Assembly: GCF_001591405.1 (NCBI RefSeq)
Contig: NZ_BCUV01000006.1
Location: forward strand, 186,001 to 250,000
Reading direction: 5' to 3'
Length of the DNA stretch: 64,000 nucleotides
Source: Janibacter terrae NBRC 107853
GTDB taxonomy: Bacteria; Actinomycetota; Actinomycetes; Actinomycetales; Dermatophilaceae
In this document: positions 52,716 through 61,334 of the stretch, piece by piece
How the letters are laid out: every line of letters begins with the position of its first letter
How positions within the stretch are numbered: position 1 is the first letter of the stretch
Notes under the pieces: model-generated
Seen by the model: the letters and a program-made list of their open reading frames with translations, nothing else
Told to the model about the DNA's origin: nothing
Databases searched by the model: none
Translations under genes and position numbers: made by a program

Positions 52716-53144
52716 TCACCGGAGCGGGATCGCGTGCTCCCACGGCTTGTCGAGGTCGAAGCGCCGCCCGCTGATCTCCTCGGGGGCGATCTCGACGAAG
52801 ACGTCCTTGTCGGTCGGCACCCACGACCGCAGCCGGGAGGCCTCCGCGCGCTCGCGGTCATCGGTGGACTCCAGCACGCGCGCCCGGCCGCGCACGACGA
52901 CCGACCACGCCTGCGCGGAGTCGTAGCCGTCGATCTCGAAGGCCACGTCCGACTGCATGACGACGCCGAGCAGCTTGTTGCCCTGGGCGGTCCGGAAGAG
53001 CAGGACCTCGCGGTCGATCGCGTAGTTGATCGGGACGATGTGCACCTCCCCCGCCAGGTGGAAGGCGAGCCGCCCGAACTCGTGCCCGCGCAGCTCCTGC
53101 CAGCACTCGTCCCGGCTCATCCCGTGGATGGGTGACTGCGTCAT
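52716..53144 (-). CDS. Pyridoxamine 5'-phosphate oxidase-family (FMN/F420-binding split barrel) protein
   Basis: A 142-residue split-barrel protein with CWQELRGHEFGRLAFHLAG, VHIVPINYAIDREVLLFRT and AQGNKLLGVV, the pattern of flavin-binding Nim/DUF-type PPOX proteins. The exact cofactor and substrate are unknown. ATG 53144 has a strong AGGAGG. It is transcribed against lipB and divergently from lipA. Confidence 0.85.
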   Translation of the reverse strand: MTQSPIHGMSRDECWQELRGHEFGRLAFHLAGEVHIVPINYAIDREVLLFRTAQGNKLLGVVMQSDVAFEIDGYDSAQAWSVVVRGRARVLESTDDRERAEASRLRSWVPTDKDVFVEIAPEEISGRRFDLDKPWEHAIPLR

Positions 53145-53200
53145 TCCGACCTCCTGTGACCCCGTGCGGGTCCGTGTGCCCGACACCTCGATCCTAGTGA

Positions 53201-53228
53201 CGAAGGGGGTGCCCGTCGCCCCCCTTCG
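53201..53228. repeat. CGAAGGGGG inverted pair upstream of lipA
   Basis: CGAAGGGGG (53201-53209), a 10-base spacer and CCCCCTTCG (53220-53228), 20 bases upstream of the lipA -10 box. Same inverted word pair as inside pepA and the RDD gene. Confidence 0.65.
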
Positions 53229-53247
53229 ACCCTCCGCGGGGGCGGCG

Positions 53248-53253
53248 TAGGCT
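53248..53253 (+). promoter_or_regulatory. -10 box of lipA
   Basis: TAGGCT, transcript start near 53260, 45-base leader with AGGAG before the GTG at 53305. Confidence 0.45.
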
Positions 53254-53304
53254 GGAGCGGTTTCCGGACACCACCGGGACCACCGAGATTGCCAGGAGAG
53301 CTGC

Positions 53305-54360
53305 GTGACCGTCGCACCCGAAGGACGTCGTCTGCTGCGCGTCGAGGCGCGCAACGCCGAGACACCCATCGAGCGGAAGCCGGAGTGGATCCGCACCACG
53401 GCGAAGATGGGCCCCGAGTACAACGCCATCCGCGGGCGGGTGAGCGGCCAGGGCCTGCACACCGTCTGCCAGGAGGCCGGCTGCCCCAACATCTTCGAGT
53501 GCTGGGAGGACCGTGAGGCGACCTTCCTCATCGGTGGTGACGTGTGCACCCGGCGCTGCGACTTCTGCGACATCGCGACCGGCCGCCCCACGTCGCTCGA
53601 CATGGACGAGCCGCGCCGCGTGGCCGAGTCCGTGCGCGAGATGGGCCTGCGCTACTCGACCGTGACCGGCGTCGCCCGCGACGACCAGCCCGACGGTGCC
53701 GCCGCCCTGTACGCGGAGACGATCCGGGCGATCCACGAGCTCAACCCGCACACCGGTGTCGAGATCCTGCCGCCCGACTTCGGCGCCAAGCCGGAGCTCG
53801 TCGGGCAGGTGTTTGATGCCCGCCCCGAGGTCTTCGCCCACAACCTCGAGACCGTGCCGCGCATCTTCAAGAAGATCCGCCCCGCCTTCACCTACGACAA
53901 GTCCCTCAGGGTCCTGTCGATGGCCCGCGAGGCGGAGCTCGTCACCAAGTCCAACCTCATCCTGGGCATGGGCGAGGAGGACCACGAGGTCGAGGAGGCG
54001 ATCCGCGACCTGCACGAGGCCGGCTGCGACATCCTGACGATCACCCAGTACCTGCGCCCCTCCAAGCTGCACCACCCGATCGACCGGTGGGTCAAGCCGG
54101 AGGAGTTCGTCCACTGGAGCGAGCTCGCCGAGGACATCGGCTTCAAGGGCGTCATGGCGGGGCCGCTGGTGCGCTCGAGCTACCGCGCCGGTCGCCTCTA
54201 CGCGACGGCCATGCGCAAGTGGGGCCGGGCCATCCCGGAGCACCTGTCGCACCTCGAGCAGGCCATCGACGAGCCGGCCCGCCAGGAGGCCTCCTCGCTC
54301 GTCGCGAAGTCCCGCGCCCAGGCCCTGCTCGACCAGCCCGCCACCGGCACCGACGGCTGA
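53305..54360 (+). CDS. lipA: Lipoyl synthase
   Basis: A 351-residue radical-SAM enzyme that inserts two sulfurs into protein-bound octanoate. The auxiliary cluster motif is [12 protein letters not shown], the SAM cluster [10 protein letters not shown], and the C-terminal serine of the family is in RSSYRAG. GTG 53305 is preceded by AGGAG. It follows lipB in the pathway. ErpA-type carriers may supply its clusters. Confidence 0.96.
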   Translation: MTVAPEGRRLLRVEARNAETPIERKPEWIRTTAKMGPEYNAIRGRVSGQGLHTVCQEAGCPNIFECWEDREATFLIGGDVCTRRCDFCDIATGRPTSLDMDEPRRVAESVREMGLRYSTVTGVARDDQPDGAAALYAETIRAIHELNPHTGVEILPPDFGAKPELVGQVFDARPEVFAHNLETVPRIFKKIRPAFTYDKSLRVLSMAREAELVTKSNLILGMGEEDHEVEEAIRDLHEAGCDILTITQYLRPSKLHHPIDRWVKPEEFVHWSELAEDIGFKGVMAGPLVRSSYRAGRLYATAMRKWGRAIPEHLSHLEQAIDEPARQEASSLVAKSRAQALLDQPATGTDG

Positions 54361-54383
54361 ACCCCACCCCTTTCCCGAGGAAC

Positions 54384-54389
54384 TAGACT
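54384..54389 (+). promoter_or_regulatory. -10 box of the DUF4191 gene
   Basis: TAGACT, eight bases before the ATG at 54398; predicted leader about two bases. Confidence 0.4.
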
Positions 54390-54397
54390 CAACCCCC

Positions 54398-55120
54398 ATG
54401 GCCAGCAAGAACGAGCAGCCCGAGAAGCCGAAGCGCGAGAACCCCTTCAAGCGCCTCCGCACCGTCTACACGACGATCAAGCAGATCGACCCGCAGATCG
54501 GTCTGTGGATGCTGCTCGCCTTCGTCGCGGTGCTGGCCGTGGGCGCCGTCATCGGCCTGGTCATGGGGCACGTCCTCGCCTCGCTGCTCGTCGCGCTCCC
54601 CTTCGCCGCGCTGGCCGCGATGATCATGATGTCCCGCCGGGGTGAGCGGGCGGCCTTCGCGCAGATGGAGGGCCAGCGCGGCGCCTCGATCGGTGGCCTG
54701 TCCGCCCTGCGGCGTGGCTGGTACTACGACCAGGAGCCGGTCGCGGTCGACGCGACCAAGCCGAGCGAGATCAACACCGCGGCCGTCGTCTTCCGGGCGC
54801 TCGGCCGGCCGGGTGTCGTGCTCCTCGGCGAGGGCCCCAAGCACCGCGTCGACCGGCTCTTCGTCAAGGAGACCAAGAAGATCAACCGGGTCGCCCCGGG
54901 CGTCACGGTCCACACCTTCCGCGTCGGCTCGGGCGAGGGCGAGCTCGCCCCCCGCAAGATCCGGATGACGCTCACCAAGCTGCGCCCCGAGCTGTCCAAG
55001 GAGGAGATGGCCGTCGTCAACAAGCGGCTGAAGTCCCTCCCGGGCCTGCGCCAGGGCGTCCCCGCCGGGGTCGACCCCACCCGCGCGCGCATGGACCGCC
55101 GCGCCCTGCGCGGCCGCTGA
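54398..55120 (+). CDS. DUF4191 membrane protein
   Basis: A 240-residue conserved actinobacterial protein (Rv2219). The N-terminus is basic (EKPKRENPFKRLRTVYTTIK), then two helices (LWMLLAFVAVLAVGAVIGLV, LLVALPFAALAAMIMM) and a soluble C-terminal domain with LGRPGVVLLGEGPKHRV and LRPELSKEEMAVVNKRLKSL. Function unknown; it always travels with lipA and glnA. Confidence 0.9.
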   Translation: MASKNEQPEKPKRENPFKRLRTVYTTIKQIDPQIGLWMLLAFVAVLAVGAVIGLVMGHVLASLLVALPFAALAAMIMMSRRGERAAFAQMEGQRGASIGGLSALRRGWYYDQEPVAVDATKPSEINTAAVVFRALGRPGVVLLGEGPKHRVDRLFVKETKKINRVAPGVTVHTFRVGSGEGELAPRKIRMTLTKLRPELSKEEMAVVNKRLKSLPGLRQGVPAGVDPTRARMDRRALRGR

Positions 55121-55133
55121 GCCGACGTCCTCG

Positions 55134-55541
55134 TCAGGGGCGCGTGACCCGCGTGCCGGCGGCGAGGTCGTGCAGTCCCCGCCCGTCGTCCTTGAGCATG
55201 ATGATCGCCGGGATGAAGAGGCACAGCAGCGCGGCCCGGACGGCGGCGCGAAGGGGGGTGACCCATTGCTCGTGCACCGGCACGACCCGCAGGCCGAGCA
55301 GGCGGTGGCCGAAGGTCGCGCCGCCGAGCGTCACGCCGAGCGTGTTGAGCACGAAGAGCAGACCGAGCGGCACGAAGGAGAAGCCCTCCGGGCTCAGCTC
55401 GACGACCCGTCCGACCAGGCCGTGGGTGATGACCAGGCAGGCGATCCAGTCCACGAGCAGGGCGAGGACGCGACGACCGAAGGGGGCGGCGCTCCCCCCT
55501 TCGTCCTGGGTGGGGACACGACGGCCGGCGCTGCTGCTCAC
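55134..55541 (-). CDS. RDD-family membrane protein
   Basis: A 135-residue membrane protein with the RDD elements: RRVLALLVDWIACLVI (Arg-Asp), FVLNTLGVTLGGATFGHRLL and LRAAVRAALLCLFIPAIIML followed by the DDGRGLHDLAAGT motif. Function unknown. GTG 55541 follows TAGGCT (minus strand) by six bases. The N-terminal coding part holds a CGAAGGGGG inverted pair (55478-55503). Confidence 0.88.
   Translation of the reverse strand: MSSSAGRRVPTQDEGGSAAPFGRRVLALLVDWIACLVITHGLVGRVVELSPEGFSFVPLGLLFVLNTLGVTLGGATFGHRLLGLRVVPVHEQWVTPLRAAVRAALLCLFIPAIIMLKDDGRGLHDLAAGTRVTRP
55478..55503. repeat. CGAAGGGGG inverted pair inside the RDD gene
   Basis: CGAAGGGGG (55478-55486), an 8-base spacer and CCCCCTTCG (55495-55503), near the start of the coding region. 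Confidence 0.65.
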
Positions 55542-55547
55542 CGGGGC

Positions 55548-55553
55548 AGCCTA
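55548..55553 (-). promoter_or_regulatory. -10 box of the RDD gene (leaderless type)
   Basis: TAGGCT on the minus strand, six bases before the GTG at 55541. Confidence 0.5.
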
Positions 55554-55635
55554 TGCGTCCCCTCGATGGACGCGACCACCGGCCGGGCCCGCCACTCGGT
55601 AGGCTCGATCTCAGTGCGTGGGACCACCGTCTCGT

Positions 55636-55673
55636 GTAACACCGGCGAAACATCCGGGTCATGGTCGGGAAAC
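55636..55673 (+). promoter_or_regulatory. GlnR operator upstream of glnA
   Basis: GTAAC-n6-GAAAC-n6-GTCAT-n6-GAAAC, four half-sites at exact 11-base steps (55636, 55647, 55658, 55669). This is the a-b-a-b layout bound by the actinobacterial nitrogen regulator GlnR, upstream of the glnA -10 box. Binding is inferred from the known consensus; GlnR itself is not in the window. Confidence 0.85.
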
Positions 55674-55683
55674 CGGCCCGGCC

Positions 55684-55689
55684 TACGGT
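55684..55689 (+). promoter_or_regulatory. Candidate -10 box of glnA
   Basis: TACGGT, 11 bases after the last GlnR half-site; start near 55696, leader of about 55 bases with AGGAGG before the TTG. Confidence 0.5.
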
Positions 55690-55750
55690 GACGCCAACAA
55701 GTTGATGCGGCAGGTCAGAGTGGGCTGCCGCCCCACCCCAGGAGGATGGT

Positions 55751-57175
55751 TTGTTCAGCTCCCCTGACGAGGTTCTTGAGTTCATCAAGGCCGAGGACGT
55801 CAAGTTCGTCGACATCCGCTTCTGCGACCTGCCGGGCATCATGCAGCACTTCAACGTGCCGGCCGAGTCGATCGACGAGGACTTCTTCACCGAGGGCCAG
55901 ATGTTCGACGGCTCCTCCATCCGCGGCTTCCAGGCCATCCACGAGTCCGACATGAAGCTCGTGCCGGACATCAAGACCGCGTACCTGGACCCCTTCCGCG
56001 ACGAGAAGACGCTCATCGTCAACTTCTCGATCGTCGACCCCTTCACGGGCGAGCAGTACAGCCGTGACCCGCGCAACGTCGCGGCGAAGGCCGAGGCGTA
56101 CCTGAAGTCGACCGGCATCGCCGACACCGCGTACTTCGGTGCCGAGGCCGAGTTCTACGTCTTCGACGACGTCCGCTTCGACACCCAGCCGCAGGGCTCC
56201 TACTACTTCCTCGACTCGATCGAGGCCAAGTGGAACTCCGGTCGGAAGGAGGAGGGCGGCAACAAGGGATACAAGACGGCCATGAAGGGCGGCTACTTCC
56301 CCGTGCCGCCGGTGGACCACTTCGCCGACCTGCGCGACCAGATCTGCCTGAGGATGAAGGACGTCGGTCTCGAGGTCGAGCGCAGCCACCACGAGGTCGG
56401 TTCCGCGGGGCAGCAGGAGATCAACTACAAGTTCAACACCCTGCTCCAGTCCGGCGACGACATCATGAAGTTCAAGTACGTCGTCAAGAGCACCGCCTGG
56501 CAGGCCGGCCACACCGCGACCTTCATGCCCAAGCCGATCTTCGGCGACAACGGGTCCGGCATGCACACCCACCAGAGCCTGTGGAAGGACGGCGAGCCGC
56601 TCTTCTACGACGAGCAGGGCTACGGCGGCCTGTCCGACCTCGCCCGCTGGTACATCGGTGGCCTGCTCAAGCACGCCCCTGCGCTGCTCGCCTTCACCAA
56701 CCCGACGGCCAACAGCTACCACCGCCTGGTCCCGGGCTTCGAGGCCCCGATCAACCTCGTGTACTCCGCGCGCAACCGCTCGGCCTGCATCCGCATCCCG
56801 ATCGCGGGCAACTCGCCGAAGGCCAAGCGTGTCGAGTTCCGCATCCCGGACCCCTCGAGCAACCCGTACCTGTGCTTCGCGGCCCAGCTGATGGCCGGCA
56901 TCGACGGCATCAAGAACCGCATCGAGCCCCCGGAGCCGGTCGACAAGGACCTGTACGAGCTGCCGCCGGAGGAGCACGAGGCCATCGAGCAGGTCCCGAC
57001 CTCTCTCCCCGAGGTCCTCAAGGCTCTCGAGGCCGACCACGAGTTCCTGCTCGAGGGCGACGTCTTCACCCAGGACCTCATCGACACCTGGATCACCTGG
57101 AAGTACGAGAACGAGGTGCTCCCGCTGCAGGTGCGCCCGCACCCGCACGAGTTCGAGATGTACTTCGACATCTAA
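55751..57175 (+). CDS. glnA: Glutamine synthetase type I
   Basis: Makes glutamine from glutamate and ammonia with ATP; 474 residues, the GSI-beta size. It has [81 protein letters not shown] (ATP/ammonia site), and the adenylylation Tyr402 in [11 protein letters not shown], so GlnE-type control is expected. TTG 55751 is used; AGGAGG is well placed, while the ATG at 55745 is out of frame. Upstream lies a full GlnR operator. Confidence 0.96.
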   Translation: MFSSPDEVLEFIKAEDVKFVDIRFCDLPGIMQHFNVPAESIDEDFFTEGQMFDGSSIRGFQAIHESDMKLVPDIKTAYLDPFRDEKTLIVNFSIVDPFTGEQYSRDPRNVAAKAEAYLKSTGIADTAYFGAEAEFYVFDDVRFDTQPQGSYYFLDSIEAKWNSGRKEEGGNKGYKTAMKGGYFPVPPVDHFADLRDQICLRMKDVGLEVERSHHEVGSAGQQEINYKFNTLLQSGDDIMKFKYVVKSTAWQAGHTATFMPKPIFGDNGSGMHTHQSLWKDGEPLFYDEQGYGGLSDLARWYIGGLLKHAPALLAFTNPTANSYHRLVPGFEAPINLVYSARNRSACIRIPIAGNSPKAKRVEFRIPDPSSNPYLCFAAQLMAGIDGIKNRIEPPEPVDKDLYELPPEEHEAIEQVPTSLPEVLKALEADHEFLLEGDVFTQDLIDTWITWKYENEVLPLQVRPHPHEFEMYFDI

Positions 57176-57240
57176 CCGGGCCTCCGGCTGCGGTCATTCA
57201 GCAACGCCGAACGACCGCAAAGAACAGCCGCTGACCTGCA

Positions 57241-57282
57241 CAAACGCCGCCGAGCGACCTTTTGGTCGTTCGGCGGCGTTTG
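57241..57282 (+). terminator. Terminator of glnA
   Basis: A 19-bp stem (57241-57259 with 57264-57282, one G-T pair) with a TTTT loop, 66 bases after the stop. Upstream, GCCGAACGACC (57206-57216) is complementary to 57264-57274 and could compete for pairing. Confidence 0.8.
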
Positions 57283-57555
57283 CTGTTGGTAGCCGCTCGT
57301 CTGTTACAAATCCGGTACAAATTTGGGTAGCGCCATCTCCTGCCACACGGTCCTCAGGGGACTCTTCGGGTAGGTCGCGGCACGGGTCGGTTGCCCGAGC
57401 CACCAGCCTGGCATCGCACAGTTGGGCAACCACCGCCGCGATGCCCGAGTCATCTTGCTGCCACATCGTTTCCGCCGACGTGATCGCTCCCATGCCGCCG
57501 TCGGACATAGGTGCCCGTAGACCAACTGTCCGTCAACGCCGCGAGGAGGGGCTGG
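57283..57555. other. Non-coding stretch at the edge of the integrated region
   Basis: No convincing gene. It holds two adjacent 11-bp repeats (57305-57326) and marks the switch to lower GC. The minus-strand open frames here (for example 57304-57900) show no family pattern and no ribosome site. Confidence 0.5.
57305..57326 (+). repeat. Tandem 11-bp repeats, possible integrase arm or attachment sites
   Basis: TACAAATCCGG followed directly by TACAAATTTGG; the second contains the palindrome CAAATTTG. It lies 22 bases after the glnA terminator and upstream of the excisionase-like and integrase genes, the usual place for attL or arm-type sites. No matching copy is present elsewhere in the window. 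Confidence 0.4.
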
Positions 57556-57831
57556 ATGATGGCAACGAACTCGAACGTGCCGGCTATGGAACCGGGAATC
57601 TTTGGGCCGCGGCGGCGCGGAGACCGCGGAAGCCGGGCACCCAGGCTGGTCGAGGCCCAAGAACTGTGGGACATCGACGATGTCGCTTCCTACCTTGGCG
57701 TGACAAAGCAGACCATCTACTCCTGGCGGACGACAGGTTACGGCCCGGCCGGCTTCCGTGTCGGCAAGCACCTGCGCTGGCGGGCAGCAACCGTGATCAA
57801 TTGGACGGTGCGACTCGAGGAGAATCAGTGA
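57556..57831 (+). CDS. Excisionase-like helix-turn-helix protein
   Basis: A 91-residue protein whose C-terminal half is a MerR/excisionase winged helix: LWDIDDVASYLGVTKQTIYS, WRTTGYGPAGFRVGKHLRWR. The N-terminal 40 residues are Arg/Gly-rich. ATG 57556 is used (GGAGGG five bases upstream); the adjacent ATG 57559 is equally possible. It precedes the integrase by about 100 bases, the typical xis-int order, so it likely directs excision or represses the element. Confidence 0.8.
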   Translation: MMATNSNVPAMEPGIFGPRRRGDRGSRAPRLVEAQELWDIDDVASYLGVTKQTIYSWRTTGYGPAGFRVGKHLRWRAATVINWTVRLEENQ

Positions 57832-57936
57832 TCCCGACAGGCCATCAGCCTGACCCGGAATCGACTCCATCGCCACCAGCGAGCAGATGCTCATCAGCAT
57901 GTTTGGTCACCCGGTCCGACGCTGCCGAGGGCTGCC

Positions 57937-59124
57937 ATGGCAAGCATTAGCTCTGGGAGACCATCCGACGACGGCAGCCCTCGCTACGTCGTCAACTACC
58001 GAGATCCCGAGGGGCGGCAGCGTCGTAAGACCTTCCGACGCAAGGCCGAGGCGGTTGCGTTCCGCAACACGGTCGAGGCGGACAAACTTCGTGGAACCTA
58101 CCTTGATGTCGACGCAGGCAGGATCTCATTTCGCGCCTATGCCGAGGAGTGGCTCGACAGTCGGACCTTCAGTCCGCTGACCTACGAGGCGACCGAATTG
58201 CGACTCAGGCTCCATGTGTTCCCGACGCTAGGACACCTCGAGCTGCGACAGATCAAGCCGTCGACCATCCAGAAGCTCCTACGGTCGATGGAGATGGCCG
58301 AGACCTACCGGCGCGTCATCTTCTCTAATGTGTCTGCCATCTTCTCGGCTGCGGTCGACGACGACATGATTGCCAAGAATCCGTGCAAAGCGAGTTCAGT
58401 GACAAGGCCCGCAACGTCGCGCCGCAAGGTGGTGCCTTGGCCGACCGCGTGGGTCTCCTCCATGCACGACGCGCTTCCGCCGCAGTACAGGATCGCAGTC
58501 ACGTTGGGATCGGGGTTGGGACTACGCCAAGGCGAGGTATTTGGGCTCGCGGTCGAGGATGTCGACTTCCTCCGCGGAGTTGTGGAGGTCAGGCGGCAAG
58601 TCAAGGTGTTCGGAGGCAACCGCCTGGTCTTTGGCCTGCCGAAGGGCGACAAGACCCGAACCGTCCCCTTGCCCGAGAGCGTCGCGACGGAACTCAGCAA
58701 CCACCTCGCTACCTACCCGCGACGGAGCATCACGCTTCCGTGGGGAACGCCCCAGGCGGACAAGAAGTCGAGCGCAGGGCTCATACTCACCACACGCGAG
58801 CGTTCTGCCCTCAACCGCAACTACTTCAACACACGGCTCTGGAAGCCCGGCCAAGCCCATGTGGGCATCGAGCAATCGCGTGACAACGGCATGCACGCTC
58901 TACGCCACTGGTACGCCTCCGTATTGCTAGACGCCGGCGAATCGATTCGCGCCGTGTCCGAATACCTCGGCCACAGCGACCCCGGGTTCACCTTGCGCAC
59001 CTACACCCATCTCATGCCCAGCAGCACGGAGCGAACCCGTGCAGCAGTGGATGCGGCCTTTGCAGCCGGGCGCCACGCGGGCAAAGAGGCTGACACAGAA
59101 CTCGAGCAACCCTCTCGGGGCTAG
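57937..59124 (+). CDS. Tyrosine site-specific integrase
   Basis: A 395-residue phage/ICE-type recombinase. The N-terminal arm-binding part has RYVVNYRDPEGRQRRKTFRR, then a SAM-like core-binding domain (FRAYAEEWLDSRTFSPLTYE), then the catalytic domain with Arg197 (GLGLRQGEVFGL), Lys in GLPKGDKTRTVPL, His320-x-x-Arg323 (HALRHWYAS), His346 (LGHSDPGF) and the nucleophile Tyr356 (RTYTHLM). All catalytic residues are intact, so the element may be active. GC and codon use are less extreme than in the backbone. Confidence 0.93.
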   Translation: MASISSGRPSDDGSPRYVVNYRDPEGRQRRKTFRRKAEAVAFRNTVEADKLRGTYLDVDAGRISFRAYAEEWLDSRTFSPLTYEATELRLRLHVFPTLGHLELRQIKPSTIQKLLRSMEMAETYRRVIFSNVSAIFSAAVDDDMIAKNPCKASSVTRPATSRRKVVPWPTAWVSSMHDALPPQYRIAVTLGSGLGLRQGEVFGLAVEDVDFLRGVVEVRRQVKVFGGNRLVFGLPKGDKTRTVPLPESVATELSNHLATYPRRSITLPWGTPQADKKSSAGLILTTRERSALNRNYFNTRLWKPGQAHVGIEQSRDNGMHALRHWYASVLLDAGESIRAVSEYLGHSDPGFTLRTYTHLMPSSTERTRAAVDAAFAAGRHAGKEADTELEQPSRG

Positions 59125-59131
59125 CGGGCGC

Positions 59132-59155
59132 CAGTCAAGCAACGCAAGTTGACTG
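59132..59155 (+). terminator. Weak hairpin after the integrase gene
   Basis: CAGTCAA (59132-59138) and TTGACTG (59149-59155) pair around 10 bases, eight bases after the integrase stop. Confidence 0.3.
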
Positions 59156-59253
59156 ACTACCGCAGCGACAGAGGTCGACCCGCTCATGGTCTGCGGGAAT
59201 GGGCCCTCTCGATGTCTAACACTAGGAGGTCTTGGCACGGTCGAACGCCGTCA

Positions 59254-59775
59254 CTAGCTGTCGAGGAAGTCCCATTCGGCCCCGAGAACCCAGCGGATCG
59301 CAGAGATCTTCCCGGAGAGCATCCCCCAGTCGAACTGAGTCTTGGTGTCCTTGCGGAGCAGGTCGACTCCGTACTGTTCCTCAATTCGGCGGGCGGCCGC
59401 CTGTGCTGTCGCCCAGATCTCCGCCGAATAGCCCTCGGGGCGCTCGTCACCAATCGAAGCCTCCGAGCGCCCGTACCAGAGCCGATCGAACAGCTCGTGT
59501 TCGACCGCCATGATTTCGGAGACACGACGCAGCGCAGACGTCTCAACCTGATGCCTGAACGCGAGATCCATCCGGTCAGCCAGCAGCCTCCGCAGTTGCG
59601 GCATTTCCCACGTTCTCACGCGGAACGCCGGCCTCGTCTGGTTGAAGCTCGAGATCCAGTCCTTCGCTCCGTTGGTGAAGAATCCTGAGGCAACAAACAG
59701 CACCGTGTCCGGCCGCTCGGCCGTGGCCCAGGCGATCGTCCCTTGTCCATGCTCGCGACACGCTGTGGCTGACAA
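59254..59775 (-). pseudogene. C-terminal fragment of a nuclease-like protein (restriction-endonuclease-like)
   Basis: About 173 residues in an open frame: TVLFVASGFFTNGAKDWISS, FNQTRPAFRVRTWEMPQL, then a helical part ending QFDWGMLSGKISAIRWVLG and EWDFLDS. The first block resembles the core strand of Mrr-type or similar restriction nucleases (hydrophobic strand, then FTxGA). The N-terminal part with the catalytic Asp and Glu-x-Lys is missing. The only possible start is a TTG at 59775, inside the end of another truncated gene. I read this as a fragment left by a deletion; the family call is tentative. Confidence 0.5.
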
Positions 59776-60136
59776 AGAGCCCGAGAGCGTTCCGTGTGCT
59801 CGAGTCCTGGGCGATGCGGGCCTGTCGCCGCAGCTCGTACATCAACCGCTCGCGGTCGCCCAACGGTTGGTCGTCGAGGCGTCGCTCGGCGTCGAGGAGC
59901 AGGCCTTCGAGGCGTTCGCGGTCCGCGATCGCCATCCGTGCAGCCGGGGTCGTCGGCATCAGCACGGAGATGCAGGGGTACCCACCGGCCGCGGTCAAAT
60001 GCGCGGCAGCCTCCGGTGTGAGGTCCCGGGGAATGGCTCGGCCACCCCCGCCGACGTGGTCGGCAGCCGTGGGGAGGGGCGAATCCTCCATATCGGGAGC
60101 GTGGACTGAGGCGCCGCGCCGGTCACTATGGATCAT
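59576..60136 (-). pseudogene. N-terminal fragment of a baeRF-like (release-factor-related) protein
   Basis: It begins MIHSDRRG with GGAGAAGG before ATG 60136. The pattern DLTPEAAAHLTAAGGYPCIS, VLMPTTPAARMAIADRERLE and GLLLDAERRLDDQPLGDRER ... NALGLFVSHSV matches the first domain of the bacterial archaeo-eukaryotic release factor family (usually about 370 residues), found in stress and dormancy islands. After about residue 120 (near 59780) similarity stops; the frame then overlaps the nuclease fragment in another frame and ends at 59576. The gene is therefore truncated by rearrangement. Confidence 0.55.
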
Positions 60137-60188
60137 GATCCTTCTCCTTCCGGACCTTGCACTGCGGCGGTACGCCGCTCGCTGACCG

Positions 60189-60968
60189 TCATGGCGTCCG
60201 CCGGGCGAACCGACGTGCCCATCGAACGCGGCCCGCGGTCGGGTGAGTCCTGACGACGTCGATCCGCACGAGCGGGGTTCCCGGCCACAGCTGGCCAACC
60301 TCCCCTTCGCGGTCGGCGACGTCGAGTGTCATGCGTCGTTCCCACAGGAGGTGGAGTTCAGGGTCGCGCGAGACCGGGGAGCGGGGAACCGTCAGCATCA
60401 AGTGGGCTTCGGCGCCGGCGGACACCCAGCGGTGGAGCTCATCGACGACGTCCCACGACAGCGGCATTCCAGCGTCGGCACGCACGTGGGGCCTGCCATC
60501 GCAGCGTCGATTCGCCCGGTGGGCCGTCGTTTCAGCGGGGTGGGGCTGGGCCGGCGCAAGGAGCGTGTCGAGCGCACATCGGCTCGAGAGCCGGTGTCCA
60601 GGTCCTCCGATCCCGCGCCGCCATGCCCAAGCCCCCCAAGCCCCCCAGGCCCCCCTCAACGAGCTCGGCTCGTGTTCGAACCTGACCGTCACGCGACTCG
60701 CGTGGGGTCCCGCAACCCCCGCGAGGTCTTCGAGACGGTCGCGAAGGTTGCCGTCCGTCGTGGCAGTGCTGCGCCGTCGCACGAACGAGAGCAGTCTGCG
60801 GTGCGGGATCGTCAGGGTCACGTGCACGCAGCACCCTGCCTGGAGATGACGTACGACCTCGTCGAGGTCCGTGCGCGACCAGGCACCCGAGACAGGGAGT
60901 CGCACGTGGGGGTGGAACGGGTCGCCGCTCGCGGGCATCGCAGCAACCGGCAGCCTGAGGAGCATCAT
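60189..60968 (-). CDS. Hypothetical protein with two similar domains
   Basis: A 259-residue protein without a recognised family. Two halves look alike: HVRLPVSGAWSRTDLDEVVR ... VHVTLTIPHRRLLSFVRRR and HVRADAGMPLSWDVVDELHR ... AHLMLTVPRSPVSRDPELH, joined by a Gly/Ala/Trp stretch (GAWGAWGAWAW) from a 9-10 bp DNA repeat. ATG 60968 has GGGGAGG five bases upstream and overlaps the stop of the upstream small gene. It is in the middle of a three-gene unit with the baeRF-like fragment. Confidence 0.65.
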   Translation of the reverse strand: MMLLRLPVAAMPASGDPFHPHVRLPVSGAWSRTDLDEVVRHLQAGCCVHVTLTIPHRRLLSFVRRRSTATTDGNLRDRLEDLAGVAGPHASRVTVRFEHEPSSLRGAWGAWGAWAWRRGIGGPGHRLSSRCALDTLLAPAQPHPAETTAHRANRRCDGRPHVRADAGMPLSWDVVDELHRWVSAGAEAHLMLTVPRSPVSRDPELHLLWERRMTLDVADREGEVGQLWPGTPLVRIDVVRTHPTAGRVRWARRFARRTP

Positions 60969-61162
60969 GGACGCCTCCCCGCCGCGTCGACGTACGGGCC
61001 GTCGGAGCCATCCTCGGGCACGGACCCGTGGGACGAGTGTCGCCGGTTGCGCCGTGCCGCTGCGCTCGCCTGCCCGCGCCTGACACCGCACCAGCCGAGC
61101 TCACGCGCCGCCCAGAGGCCGAGCCAGAGAGCCAGTCCGAGGAGGATGAGTAGGTCGTCCAT
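60965..61162 (-). CDS. Small membrane protein, first gene of the unit
   Basis: A 65-residue protein with one N-terminal helix (MDDLLILLGLALWLGLWAAR) and a basic, Ser/Gly-rich tail. Its TGA overlaps the ATG of the 259-residue gene (ATGATG region). It may anchor or partner that protein. Function unknown. Confidence 0.6.
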   Translation of the reverse strand: MDDLLILLGLALWLGLWAARELGWCGVRRGQASAAARRNRRHSSHGSVPEDGSDGPYVDAAGRRP

Positions 61163-61334
61163 GCTGATCACCACCGTTGTCGTCGGTCCGGGCCTCGTTG
61201 CCCGGATGGTGATCAGGAGTGGTCTCTCCCGTCCCGGTTATGGGACCCGGTCGCCGGGCCGATCAGTCGGGCTGATCAGCCGTGGTGACGTGCGACCGGA
61301 GGTGGGGTACTCCCCAACCCTGATGTACGCAGAC

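Noticed and set aside
57304-57900. 198-codon minus-strand frame in the non-coding region after glnA
   Set aside because: No ribosome site, no recognisable motif, and it overlaps the clear plus-strand excisionase-like gene.
60625-60656. Short C-rich 9-10 bp tandem repeat as a separate element
   Set aside because: It lies inside the 259-residue gene and only encodes a GAW repeat; too short to call an element.
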